This document shows positions 1 to 8,236 of a stretch of 64,000 bases of DNA, in pieces. Source of the stretch: Chryseobacterium turcicum. GTDB lineage: Bacteria; Bacteroidota; Bacteroidia; Flavobacteriales; Weeksellaceae. A program made the position numbers and the translations under genes. Every line of letters begins with the position of its first letter. The first letter of the stretch is position 1. The DNA lies in NCBI RefSeq assembly GCF_021010565.1, contig NZ_JAJNAY010000003.1:1-64000 (forward strand), in the 5' to 3' direction. A model generated the notes under the pieces. That model saw only the letters and a list, made by a program, of their open reading frames with translations. It ran no database searches and had not been told where the DNA came from.

Positions 1-540
1 CTTGCAAGGGTTTTGGCAGCAGATGCCAGTAAGCATAAACCGTTTATCATCTTTACGACAGCTTATAGTGAATTTGCATTAGAAGGATATCGCGTGGATG
101 CTATTGACTACGTACTTAAACCGTTTGATTATGAAGATTTTATAACTTCAATTTCAAAAGTAAGAAAACGAATCGAACAAGGAAACGAGTCTGCTGATAT
201 TGTATCATATGATAACCAACAATTTATATTTATAAAGGTTGATTCACAGGTTATTCGATTGGAAATCAATAGTATTTTATATATTGAGGGACTCAAGGAT
301 TATATCAGAATTCATCTGGTCAATGGTGCTAAACCTATGCTTTCGTTGATGAGCTTAAAAAAGTTGGAAGAGAAACTCACCAAAAGTGGATTTCTCCGAA
401 TTCATCGTTCCTATATTATTTCTTTTGCCCGTGTGGATGCACTTTTAAAAAACAGCGTTAAAATCGGGGATAAAATAATCCCAGTAGGTGCTACCTATAA
501 AGATAAATATGACCAATTTGTGGATCTATGGATTAAGTAA
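1..540 (+). CDS. LytTR-family response regulator, 5' part outside window
   Basis: The frame is open from the first base, so the gene begins upstream and only the end of the receiver domain is here. That part shows FTTAYSEFALEG and DYVLKPF, the conserved Thr and Lys-Pro of a REC fold. A LytTR DNA-binding domain fills the last 110 residues, with ILYIEGLKDYIRIHL and FLRIHRSYIIS, which are typical for the family. In Bacteroidota such regulators usually pair with a LytS/YehU-type histidine kinase encoded just upstream, which cannot be seen here. The phosphoacceptor Asp lies outside the window. The family call is secure; the target is unknown, although the receptor gene downstream on the same strand is a possible one. 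Confidence 0.93.
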   Translation, partial: LARVLAADASKHKPFIIFTTAYSEFALEGYRVDAIDYVLKPFDYEDFITSISKVRKRIEQGNESADIVSYDNQQFIFIKVDSQVIRLEINSILYIEGLKDYIRIHLVNGAKPMLSLMSLKKLEEKLTKSGFLRIHRSYIISFARVDALLKNSVKIGDKIIPVGATYKDKYDQFVDLWIK

Positions 541-880
541 CCAAAGTCTATATTAAAGATAAAAATCAAAGAAATTAATCAATTTACTGCCAGGTATTTG
601 TCGGTTTCAGACTTACCTCAATAATTTATTTTTCACTCAGAATTGTTAGAAAAAAATGTAGTTTTCAATGTTTTGTTCTTACAGATTATCCTTTTTTTGG
701 ATGATACCTCTCTTTTTTTCATCTACTCAAATTATATAAGGCAGTATAATACTAGTTCACGATCAAAAGTGGCTCCTTCGTCTATAATTTTTGTGAGCGA
801 ACACAGGCTTTCGGAAGTTTGTGGCATAAAAAAACAATATGCCCTAAAGGCTTAGTTTGCAAAACGAAATATAGATCTAT
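541..880. other. intergenic region, no gene seen
   Basis: This stretch separates the response regulator from the outer-membrane receptor gene. It is AT-rich. I see no convincing coding frame, terminator hairpin or repeat, and no clear TAnnTTTG promoter box. It presumably holds the receptor promoter. Confidence 0.5.
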
Positions 881-3343
881 ATGAAATTAAAACAATTTAT
901 TACACTAATTTTATTTACAACTCTTACTCATAGTGTATGGGCTCAAAGCCCTAAAGCTATAATAAAAGGAACCGTGGTAGATTCAATAAGTAAAGAAGGA
1001 ATTTATTATTCCACCATTTCCGTACATCCGATTACTGATGCTAAAAAATTAACCGGTACTATTGCTGATGAGAAAGGAAAATTTTCTTTGGAAAACTTAG
1101 AACCGGGGACATACAATATTACAATTGGTTTTATAGGGTACATTCCAAAAGTGTTTTCAAACTACACATTAAAGCCTGGTGACAACAATTTGGGAACAAT
1201 ATTGATGAGCATCAACACAAACGTGCTTGATGAGATTGTAATTACTGGCGAACGACCTATAATCGAAAACAAAATTGACCGATTGGTTTTCAATGCTGAG
1301 CGTGACGTAACTTCTGCAGGTGGCAATGCGACAGATGTTTTACGTAAAGTCCCCATGCTTTCAGTGGATATAGATGGTAATGTTTCGATGCGTGGAGATC
1401 AAAATGTCAGAATCTTGATCAACGGAAAGCCATCTGGTATGATGGCTAATAATATGGGTGATGCACTAAGAATGATTCCGGCAGATCAGATAAAAAGTGT
1501 AGAGGTCATTACGAGCCCCTCTGCAAAATATGACGCCGAAGGCACCTCTGGCATTATCAATATCATCACTAAAAAGAAAGATATCCCTGGTGTAAACGGC
1601 TCTGTTTCGGGAGGAATCGGCACCAGACATAATAATGGGAATGCAAGCTTAAACGTGAAAAAAGGGAAAATTGGCATAGTCGCTAATTTAGGAGGAAATT
1701 TAATGTGGCCTCAAACAATTACCAATGAGTTTGAACAATACACAGCTTCTGGAGAACCGACTTTGAAACAGCTGGGAGAAAACAGAACCACTCGTACCGG
1801 ACTACGTGGATCTTTGGGAATAGATTATGATCTAACAGACAAAGACCTGTTTACAACAACTATTTCTGCTAATACATTTGGAATGAATATGGATGGAAAT
1901 ACTACTTCACAATATTTCTCACCAAACAATACAGTTTCTACTTTACTATCAAACCGCGATCAAGAATCTGCGTTTAATGGTTTTGATTGGTCAGCAGATT
2001 ATACTCGGAAATTTGCAAAACCTAAACAAGAATTAACGCTTTCAGGTCAATATTCGAGAAATAATAACAATACAGATTATCTGACTCTTTTTGAACAAGG
2101 TACACGCCTGAATGAAAAGGGAGAAAATAGGAGTAAAAATGACGAGTTAACTTTTCAGGTAGATTATGTACAGCCAATTGGCAAAACGACTCTCGAGTTA
2201 GGTGCAAAAAGCATTTTGAGGGATATTACCAGCAAGTCTTTATTAAAAGAGGATTTCAATGGAGAATACCAACTGGTTGATAATCGCTCTTATGAGTTTG
2301 ATTATAGCCAGGATGTGGTAGCAGGTTATATGACCTATGGTTTTGATTTTGCCAAACATTATCAAGTGAAAGCCGGAATACGGATAGAACATACCCAGTT
2401 AGATGGAGAATCGGTAGGTGACATCAATGCCTTTAGTAATAATTATACTAATGTATTACCAAGTGCTGTTGTGTCGAGAAAATTAGGCAAATCATCAAGT
2501 TTAAAATTAAGTTACAACCAACGCATTCAAAGACCAAGCTTGTCTTTTTTAAACCCTTTTAGAAATACAGCCGATCCTATTGTTCAGCAACAGGGAAATC
2601 CGGAGTTAAAACCCGAACTCTCACATAATATTGAGCTAGGCTATTCTACTTTTATAAAACGTTCGATGATCAACGTAGCTGTTTTTTACCGCAAAACAAA
2701 TGATGTTATTGAAAGCGTAAACGAAATAGACAATACAACAACTCCAGGGCAAAATATTTCGTTAACCACATTTGACAATATCGGAACGAGTGAATCGTTC
2801 GGAACTAATCTGTTTTTCTCTTTTTCACCTATAAAAAACTTAACATTGAGAAGTAATATCAGCTTGTTTACTTATGAAGCAAAAGGCAATCCGTTTAACA
2901 CCGGAATCAGCACCGAAACCGATAAAATCCATTTTATGTACCGAGCGTTTATAAATGGTAGTTATAAAATAGGAGATGGATTTACTGCAGAAACGTTTCT
3001 AATGGTAAATTCCCCAAGGCGTACTTTCCAAGGAACCTCACCTTCGTTCAGTATGTGGACCATTGGCCTGAAAAAAGAAATTATGGATAAAAAAGCCAGT
3101 ATAGGATTGAATATAACGGATCCTTTTACTGAAAACAAACATTTTAAAACGGAAGTGTTAACACCAGACTATACACAAAAAAGCAATATGAAGCTCCCGT
3201 TCCGTTCTTTTGGGCTAACCTTTAGTTACAATTTTGGTAAGACAGATTCCAAAAATAAGACCCGCAAAGAAAGAGGTATTAAAAATGATGATCAGAAACA
3301 GGAAGAATCCAATCAGGGTACTCAAATGAATAACGGAAGATAA
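881..3343 (+). CDS. TonB-dependent-receptor-like outer-membrane beta-barrel protein
   Basis: The product has 820 residues. It starts with a clear signal peptide (MKLKQFITLILFTT, cleavage probably after WAQ). A CarboxypepD_reg-like beta-sandwich follows at about residues 27-105, then a plug-like region at about 120-215 with NVSMRGDQNVRILINGKPSG and SVEVITSPSAKYDAEG. The rest is a long beta-barrel with many aromatic strands, such as LSHNIELGYS and FGLTFSYNFG. This is the 'outer membrane beta-barrel family' relative of TonB receptors common in Flavobacteriia. Substrate is unknown. A charged Lys/Glu/Gln tail of about 30 residues follows the final strand, which is unusual because the last barrel strand normally ends the protein. 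It stands alone, with a strong hairpin downstream. Confidence 0.92.
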   Translation: MKLKQFITLILFTTLTHSVWAQSPKAIIKGTVVDSISKEGIYYSTISVHPITDAKKLTGTIADEKGKFSLENLEPGTYNITIGFIGYIPKVFSNYTLKPGDNNLGTILMSINTNVLDEIVITGERPIIENKIDRLVFNAERDVTSAGGNATDVLRKVPMLSVDIDGNVSMRGDQNVRILINGKPSGMMANNMGDALRMIPADQIKSVEVITSPSAKYDAEGTSGIINIITKKKDIPGVNGSVSGGIGTRHNNGNASLNVKKGKIGIVANLGGNLMWPQTITNEFEQYTASGEPTLKQLGENRTTRTGLRGSLGIDYDLTDKDLFTTTISANTFGMNMDGNTTSQYFSPNNTVSTLLSNRDQESAFNGFDWSADYTRKFAKPKQELTLSGQYSRNNNNTDYLTLFEQGTRLNEKGENRSKNDELTFQVDYVQPIGKTTLELGAKSILRDITSKSLLKEDFNGEYQLVDNRSYEFDYSQDVVAGYMTYGFDFAKHYQVKAGIRIEHTQLDGESVGDINAFSNNYTNVLPSAVVSRKLGKSSSLKLSYNQRIQRPSLSFLNPFRNTADPIVQQQGNPELKPELSHNIELGYSTFIKRSMINVAVFYRKTNDVIESVNEIDNTTTPGQNISLTTFDNIGTSESFGTNLFFSFSPIKNLTLRSNISLFTYEAKGNPFNTGISTETDKIHFMYRAFINGSYKIGDGFTAETFLMVNSPRRTFQGTSPSFSMWTIGLKKEIMDKKASIGLNITDPFTENKHFKTEVLTPDYTQKSNMKLPFRSFGLTFSYNFGKTDSKNKTRKERGIKNDDQKQEESNQGTQMNNGR

Positions 3344-3462
3344 ATTATTTTCTTGTTCTATGAATTAACAGAAAACTGCGGACTGAAAACTCAATTAATA
3401 CCTGTTATATAAAAGTAACATTGAAAAATTGAGTTCCCTCATACTTCTCATATGATTACCAC

Positions 3463-3496
3463 ACCTAGGAAGGAAAGTAAATTTTTCTTCCTAGGT
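3463..3496. terminator. perfect 10-bp hairpin downstream of the receptor gene
   Basis: ACCTAGGAAG and CTTCCTAGGT form a perfect inverted repeat around a 14-nt AT-rich loop. It sits about 120 nt after the receptor stop and has no long U-tract on either side. It could be a terminator, an mRNA-stabilising hairpin or a protein-binding site. Confidence 0.5.
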
Positions 3497-3744
3497 TAAA
3501 ATTCAGTTAATCCAGTCGGATACCGTTTTTAAATGTGCTTTGTCGTAAAATCTGAAAGGGCAATATAAATTATTTTGAAATTCAAACAAATTTATGAAAC
3601 GAACCTAAACAGGCTAAAGAGGGACGAACAAATCATCGGAATAAAGTTGCTATTTGGATAGGCTTCGAAATAAACGCTTTAGCATTGTTAAATTAAATAC
3701 TCTTTTTGTATGTGTATCTCTCATCAAAATTTAACAGAAACTGA

Positions 3745-4263
3745 ATGGAAAATTATTTCAATAAATCGATCCACAAATTGGAAACAACAATCCTGGAATT
3801 AGAGAGTGATGCCGATTGCTCTATACAAAAGATAGAAACCATTATAAAACTAATCGTTCAAAATCTGTCTGATTTAAAAGAGTATGTCCTAAAAAAAGGA
3901 TTTAAGAATATAGCCGAAGAAATTCATTTTTTCAAACATCAGAAACCTGCGATTGTTTCAAAGCTCATTTTTTATAACACCATTTATAAAATAGAAACCA
4001 AAAAACCTTATGGAGCAAAACAAATTAAGAAATTTCTTAATGAAGAATTAAATAGGCTCAAAAAGTTTTTTGATAATAATCTTGAATTCTATAAATACTA
4101 TCGTACCAATAACACTTTTATAGATGATAAACTATTTATACGAGGCAAATACGATATAAAACTAAGTTTAGATACTTTTTATTTTGAGGTAGACCATCGT
4201 TTTTTGAGACTTATTATCACTCTAAGAAAATACATCATATATAACATTTCTACTTTATTTTAA
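3745..4263 (+). CDS. rteC: RteC-family protein, C-terminally truncated
   Basis: RteC regulates excision and mobilisation genes of CTnDOT-type conjugative transposons in Bacteroidota. The 172-residue product keeps the diagnostic core: EEIHFFKHQKPAIVSKLIFY, KKFFDNNLEFYKYYR and FIRGKYDIKLSLDTFYFE. RteC proteins are normally around 250-280 residues, so a C-terminal part is missing. The similarity stops after FEVDHRF at a run of six T (4200-4205). Reading one frame over gives FFETYYHSKKI, which resembles the expected continuation better, but that frame also stops within a few codons. I read this as a decayed regulator left from an older conjugative element. No other genes of such an element are adjacent. 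Confidence 0.8.
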   Translation: MENYFNKSIHKLETTILELESDADCSIQKIETIIKLIVQNLSDLKEYVLKKGFKNIAEEIHFFKHQKPAIVSKLIFYNTIYKIETKKPYGAKQIKKFLNEELNRLKKFFDNNLEFYKYYRTNNTFIDDKLFIRGKYDIKLSLDTFYFEVDHRFLRLIITLRKYIIYNISTLF

Positions 4264-4643
4264 TTAATTTTTCTCCCATAAACTGTAATTTTTATAGTTG
4301 GAATAATTTGCATTTGAATACCTTTTCCTAATGCAATGCTAAAGCTTTTATTATTTACTACCCTTCCATATTCATCGTAGAAAGTTCCTAATGAAAATGC
4401 TGTTCTTCCATTATCGTGATAAGCAGTACCTAATGAAAATGCTGTTCTTCCATTATCGTGATAAGCAGTACCTAATGAAAATGCTGTTCTTCCATTGTCA
4501 TGATAAGCTGTGCCTAATGAAAATGCTGTTCTTCCATTATCATGATAAGCTGTACCCAATGAAAATGCTGTTCTTCCATTGTCATGATAAGCTGTGCCTA
4601 AAGACCATTTTACTCTACCATTTGTATGATATGTTGTTGTCAT
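4260..4643 (-). CDS. small MORN-like repeat protein
   Basis: The 127-residue product is built from a 14-residue unit. One divergent copy (YHTNGRVKWSLGTA) is followed by five near-identical copies of YHDNGRTAFSLGT[AF] and a degenerate YDEYGRVV. The pattern Y-x-x-N-G-R resembles MORN-type (YwqK-like) repeats, which form beta-hairpin stacks. The C-terminal 35 residues are unrelated (ALGKGIQMQIIPTIKITVYG). There is no signal peptide or membrane segment. The gene ends across the stop of the rteC remnant and lies 39 nt downstream of the cap5 stop on the same strand, so it may be co-transcribed with the CBASS operon. No role in CBASS is known to me for such a protein. Confidence 0.6.
   Translation of the reverse strand: MTTTYHTNGRVKWSLGTAYHDNGRTAFSLGTAYHDNGRTAFSLGTAYHDNGRTAFSLGTAYHDNGRTAFSLGTAYHDNGRTAFSLGTFYDEYGRVVNNKSFSIALGKGIQMQIIPTIKITVYGRKIN
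4380..4631 (-). repeat. six tandem 42-bp coding repeats
   Basis: Six head-to-tail 42-bp units encode the 14-residue repeats of the MORN-like gene. The first unit is divergent and the other five are nearly identical at DNA level. That level of identity points to recent expansion by slippage or unequal recombination, and copy number may vary between strains. Confidence 0.93.
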
Positions 4644-4682
4644 AATTATTATTTAAGTTTTAATATAAAATGTCGTTATATT

Positions 4683-5810
4683 TTAACAATGTTTGATTTC
4701 AAGAGCTTCAACAAAGCCTCCTAATGCTAAATTTTGATCAAATATTTTCATCGATAAATCTGCTTTAGGCATCCAAACTCTTCCTAATTGCACAGCTAAT
4801 GAAATTGGCATAGCTGGAAATATATTTAAAACGGTATCTTGCCCATGAGTTCTTTTTATTTCTCTAAAAGCTTCTTTCATCTTGTTACCAAAGTCAATAA
4901 TTTGTTTTCTAGATTTTACAAAATCATTGTTTGGGTGGTCTATGTTTAAACTATATATTGAAACATCATCACTTAATATACTGGTAATTCTTTCATCAGC
5001 AATATTATCACTAAGCTCTATTTTTAGTGCAACCTGCCTTTTTACATTGGATGTCGGTGGAAAATTGTAAATTGTTTCTATATCATCATCAAAATTCCAT
5101 GTATCCGGACTTCTTCGTTTCTGACGAACGTCTACAGAAGTAATATCATTTAATAGGGTGCCTAATTTTATTAATATAGGTATCGGACCAAAACCAAATA
5201 AAGATATGTGTTTTATTTCACCGCTATTTAATAAGGGAAATAATAATCGATCAAATCTCTGCTGAAGATTTGCTTCCTCAATATTCCAAAAGTTGGTATC
5301 GCAATCTTTATTTAATGTATTTACGGTACCCAGATCTATATTAGAAGCAACTGCTGGATAATAATCTGGCAATAGGGATTGACTAATGATGCTATAATGG
5401 ATATTGGGCGTATGAGTTCCAATATTTGAATTTAATGTAACAATATGGCTTTGCTTATCCGGTGATATATTGCAGGCATTTGCAATACGATTTTCATGTT
5501 CTGCTTTCATTTCTAAAAGTAAACTTTCTGGATTACCATTGACATCATCCTTATCAATTAACCTATGGTGCGCATCGCATAACAACATTAAATTTTTGAT
5601 ATCATCTGCTAATAGTGGTGATCTTGTAGCACAACCTCTTGGACCTCCTGGCACATCGGCTACTATATGGGCTATATAAGATTTATTAAAGTTTCTTTTT
5701 GTTAAAATGTCCGTATGCAATATTTCATTACATCCTCTATATTGGCACCGCCCACCAGAGATTGCCCAAAGCATATATTTATTTTTAGCATTGATAGATG
5801 TTGTACTCAT
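4683..5810 (-). CDS. cap5: CBASS effector Cap5: HNH nuclease fused to SAVED sensor
   Basis: The 375-residue product matches the architecture of the CBASS effector Cap5, a DNA-degrading nuclease switched on by a cyclic oligonucleotide. The N-terminal HNH part has GRCQYRGCNEIL, then YIAHIVADVPGGPRG, then NLMLLCDAHHRLID, giving the zinc-binding Cys/His set and the catalytic His. The C-terminal half, from about residue 150, reads as a SAVED domain: RFDRLLFPLLNSGEIKHISL, then VLNIFPAMPISLAVQLGRVW, the hallmark Ala-Met-Pro/Ser region of the nucleotide-binding fold. It is the third gene of the CBASS operon, 50 nt after the E2 gene. In the known mechanism it degrades phage and host DNA when the upstream CD-NTase makes its signal. 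Confidence 0.92.
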   Translation of the reverse strand: MSTTSINAKNKYMLWAISGGRCQYRGCNEILHTDILTKRNFNKSYIAHIVADVPGGPRGCATRSPLLADDIKNLMLLCDAHHRLIDKDDVNGNPESLLLEMKAEHENRIANACNISPDKQSHIVTLNSNIGTHTPNIHYSIISQSLLPDYYPAVASNIDLGTVNTLNKDCDTNFWNIEEANLQQRFDRLLFPLLNSGEIKHISLFGFGPIPILIKLGTLLNDITSVDVRQKRRSPDTWNFDDDIETIYNFPPTSNVKRQVALKIELSDNIADERITSILSDDVSIYSLNIDHPNNDFVKSRKQIIDFGNKMKEAFREIKRTHGQDTVLNIFPAMPISLAVQLGRVWMPKADLSMKIFDQNLALGGFVEALEIKHC

Positions 5811-5860
5811 ATTTTATAAATAATTATTTGAATTAACCTTTTTCTTCTGCAAATTAAACT

Positions 5861-6289
5861 TTACTTTTTCTTGATTGGATGTTTCCCCCCACCAAGCCAC
5901 TCACCTGTTATTAACCAAATTTCATAATGATATAACCATTCTATGGTCCATGGAATTATAGTGTTTGATAACAACTTCGTTTTATTCCATCCTCTATCAT
6001 CAAAATAGTAAAGACAAAGCCTTTGCTTCTGCTGATCATAAACATGCTCTAATTTTGTTTTTCCTTCAGCAAGAGGCAATTTGACAGGATCAATTACAAA
6101 TACATCAGGCCCATTATCTTTGTCGAATATAATTTTTATTTTATAAGAATTTCCTAATGGTGATGATTTCAAATAACCTATCCATATAAAACTTTTTGCT
6201 CCTAGTTTTGAGTCTTCTGCATGATATAATCTTTTTAAAGAAACAAATTGTTCTATAACTGACAGTTTTCTCGGTTTAATCCAATCCAT
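5861..6289 (-). CDS. cap2: stand-alone E2-like (Cap2-type) conjugating enzyme of short type II CBASS
   Basis: With the start at 6289 the product has 142 residues. The C-terminal part shows an E2-like active-site region: HVYDQQKQRLCLYYFDDRGW with Cys92 as the likely catalytic Cys, then TIIPWTIEWLYHYEIWLITG and a Gly-Gly-Gly tail. In type II CBASS, Cap2 (E1-E2) or a lone E2 links the CD-NTase C-terminus to cellular partners and raises its activity. Here no E1 or Cap3 protease gene is present, so this is the short form. I chose the 6289 ATG because it overlaps the natural end of the CD-NTase frame by 14 nt, a translational-coupling arrangement. The upstream ATG at 6346 would add a Leu/Met-rich extension not expected in E2 proteins. 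Confidence 0.85.
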   Translation of the reverse strand: MDWIKPRKLSVIEQFVSLKRLYHAEDSKLGAKSFIWIGYLKSSPLGNSYKIKIIFDKDNGPDVFVIDPVKLPLAEGKTKLEHVYDQQKQRLCLYYFDDRGWNKTKLLSNTIIPWTIEWLYHYEIWLITGEWLGGGKHPIKKK

Positions 6290-6464
6290 AAAAATCATGA
6301 GGTTTAACTTTAGTAATATCATTAACCTCTTTTGTAGCCATTCCAATTATACCAAGTGATCTGCTGATAGTATTTTTATTTTCTTCGGTCAATATTCTCA
6401 TTTCATTTCCAAGTTGATTAAACGCATCTTGCACCGGTCTTTTCCCAAATGAAGAAGATAGTTA
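6276..6464 (-). other. CD-NTase tail beyond an in-frame TAA
   Basis: After the TAA the same frame encodes LSSSFGKRPVQDAFNQLG, continues through KEVNDITKVKPHDFYGLD and stops at 6276. The protein-like composition, the retained frame and the overlap with the E2 start codon suggest this is the original C-terminal 61 residues. A single nonsense mutation, or a sequencing error, separates it from the main gene. Type II CBASS relies on the extreme CD-NTase C-terminus as the conjugation site, so loss of this tail would uncouple the E2 step. Confidence 0.7.
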
Positions 6465-7553
6465 TTCTGAAATATTCTGTAAACCTGTTTTATTCTCAGC
6501 ATCGCGGAGATCTATTTTTAACTGCTCTAACCAACGATAAAAATTGTCTCGACGGTAAGAATTATCATCATTCCATCTATCTGCAAAATTTTCCGCAATA
6601 TTTACAGGATTAGATATCCATTCTACTTCTTTTCCGTACTCAGGTATGTATTTGAATTCTATTTCATCACTCATACCATTGATTATACCCCACATGGCAT
6701 CGAGTAAATTAGATTCACCTCTATATGCTCTTGCCGCTAAGGTTGTGATAATACAAGAGATCGGTTTTTGTTTTCTAATATCATCATTTTGCTCCTTAGA
6801 AAAATAAACATCTCTGTGCCTTTTGAGAAGTTGTACAACCCTCTGTAACGGCAACCTTTCTTCTTGGTAATCCGGAGTTGGTTTTACCGACTCATTTAAG
6901 GAATATAAATTTTTGAACTGATTACCGACTAACAGAGCCCTTTTCATAAACCATTTTGCGTAGCCATACGGATTACTTTGCAACCACTCTTCAGGAAATG
7001 TTGATACAAAATAATTGCTTTTTTCTTTGTCGGTAATACTAATCTGAAGCTCTTGGTAATTTTCATTTGTCAAATTATTGAAGGCGCTTTCAAGAAGTAA
7101 TGAATATCCATTAGCAACTACTGCTGGCAGAATATCCATATGATACCTTTGATTGGCCAAACCCTCTTCACGATATTTCAGGGTCCAGCACCTTCTTCCC
7201 TCTTTATCCAACAAATTCGCATAGGTTCCATGAGCCTTCAAATGATCTCCCACAGCCTTTTTCAAGTGATATTGTGTCCAATTAATCTTTTTCCTTTTGA
7301 ACTCACAAACAACATCTAAGTCAATGTCTCCGTCTTCTTCAATAGATTGAATTGTTGTTCCAATAATAAAAGAACCTTGTGGTTTTACATAAGGTTCATA
7401 ATCTGCAAGAGGTGAAGATTCCGACGACAAATACTTACCTACAGCTTTGTAACTTTGCACTGCTGCTTCATGCTGAGTTCTGGTAATACTTAAATTTGTT
7501 GATAATTTATTCAACAAATCTTCAAACTGAGTTTTCTGAATTTCTACTAACAT
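6462..7553 (-). CDS. cdn: CD-NTase (cGAS/DncV-like nucleotidyltransferase) of CBASS, shortened by in-frame stop
   Basis: CD-NTases detect infection and synthesise cyclic di- or oligonucleotides that activate the CBASS effector. The 363-residue product has the Pol-beta-type active site: Gly60-Ser61 in VKPQGSFIIG, the Asp pair in EEDGDIDLDVV (D76-D80), and the third Asp (D140) in RYHMDILPAVV. A helical OAS-like C-lobe follows. The frame stops at TAA (6462-6464), but the same frame continues beyond it for 61 more sense codons with plausible CD-NTase tail sequence and ends overlapping the E2 start. The annotated product therefore probably lacks its natural C-terminus, the part modified by the E2 system. 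First gene of a three- or four-gene operon. Confidence 0.9.
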   Translation of the reverse strand: MLVEIQKTQFEDLLNKLSTNLSITRTQHEAAVQSYKAVGKYLSSESSPLADYEPYVKPQGSFIIGTTIQSIEEDGDIDLDVVCEFKRKKINWTQYHLKKAVGDHLKAHGTYANLLDKEGRRCWTLKYREEGLANQRYHMDILPAVVANGYSLLLESAFNNLTNENYQELQISITDKEKSNYFVSTFPEEWLQSNPYGYAKWFMKRALLVGNQFKNLYSLNESVKPTPDYQEERLPLQRVVQLLKRHRDVYFSKEQNDDIRKQKPISCIITTLAARAYRGESNLLDAMWGIINGMSDEIEFKYIPEYGKEVEWISNPVNIAENFADRWNDDNSYRRDNFYRWLEQLKIDLRDAENKTGLQNISE

Positions 7554-7718
7554 TGATTTTATAAATTTGATTATACATTCTGAGGCACCTCCTATGTCAT
7601 ATATAGCAGTATTGCTCCATCTGCATGAAGTTTAATTTTAACAGCTTGCGGAGCTATTATTCCCGAGAATGAAATCGAATTTGTGAAAAAGAAATATTAT
7701 AGTACTTTTGTATCACAA

Positions 7719-7749
7719 AAAGTGGTTTGCATTCTAACAAAACCACTTT
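7719..7749 (-). terminator. perfect 10-bp hairpin upstream of CBASS
   Basis: AAAGTGGTTT and AAACCACTTT pair perfectly around an 11-nt loop. Read on the minus strand the stem runs straight into T-rich sequence, so it can terminate transcription from the gene at 7851-8093 before the CBASS operon. Confidence 0.55.
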
Positions 7750-7762
7750 ACATCTAGTGTTT

Positions 7763-7798
7763 ACAGAAGTCCTATCGGTCAGAGGTTAGGACTTCTGT
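7763..7798. repeat. perfect 12-bp inverted repeat
   Basis: ACAGAAGTCCTA and TAGGACTTCTGT pair perfectly around a 12-nt loop. It lies right beside the hairpin at 7719-7749. A short T-rich stretch follows only on the plus strand, where no gene ends. It may be a terminator, a small structured RNA or a regulator binding site. Confidence 0.55.
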
Positions 7799-7850
7799 CT
7801 TTTATCAACTCAAAGTATTCGTATTTCAAGTTGAAATTTTAATATTTTAA

Positions 7851-8093
7851 TTATTTTTTACCATTAGACTGAGACAAAACAGAAGCAGCTAATGACTTTG
7901 TTAATTCGCTGTACTTATTACTTTGTAAAACTTTTGACGCAACACTTTCCATATTTCCACTCGTCTGGTTGTTAGTATGCGACTGTGATAATACCGATCC
8001 CGCTAAACTTTTTGAAATATCAGATGCATTAGCATTTTTTAAAGTTTCTGAGGCAATTTTAGACAAGCCGTCTGATGATTGTTTTTTATTCAT
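7851..8093 (-). CDS. small two-module protein of unknown function
   Basis: Starting at the ATG at 8093 the product has 80 residues in two related modules of about 30. The first is GLSKIASETLKNANASDISK followed by SLAGSVLSQS; the second is NMESVASKVLQSNKYSELTK followed by SLAASVLSQS. A polar Gly/Asn/Thr linker joins them. I have the impression that small proteins of this pattern are common and uncharacterised in bacteria, but no function can be given. It lacks a signal peptide and membrane segment. The next 14 upstream codons in frame are unlikely to be used because the 8093 start precedes the conserved module directly. It is monocistronic, with hairpins downstream. Confidence 0.7.
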   Translation of the reverse strand: MNKKQSSDGLSKIASETLKNANASDISKSLAGSVLSQSHTNNQTSGNMESVASKVLQSNKYSELTKSLAASVLSQSNGKK

Positions 8094-8236
8094 AATTTTT
8101 TTCTTTGTTATACAAAGATACGACAATTTTTCCAATCTACATAATAAAATATTTTATTTCAATATATTTCTATAATATCTAATTAAAATATATTTATATA
8201 GGTCGTTATAATAAAATAATCAATTAAAAATATAAA

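Noticed and set aside
643..855. 70-codon plus-strand frame upstream of the receptor gene
   Set aside because: TTG start, Phe/Ser/Leu-rich composition without any family feature; looks like intergenic DNA.
4380..4631. Possible CRISPR array
   Set aside because: Units are contiguous 42-bp copies without unique spacers and form part of an open reading frame.
4391..4645. 84-codon plus-strand frame with MKMLFFHY repeats
   Set aside because: It is the antisense of the MORN-like repeat gene; its repeats follow from the 42-bp coding repeats.
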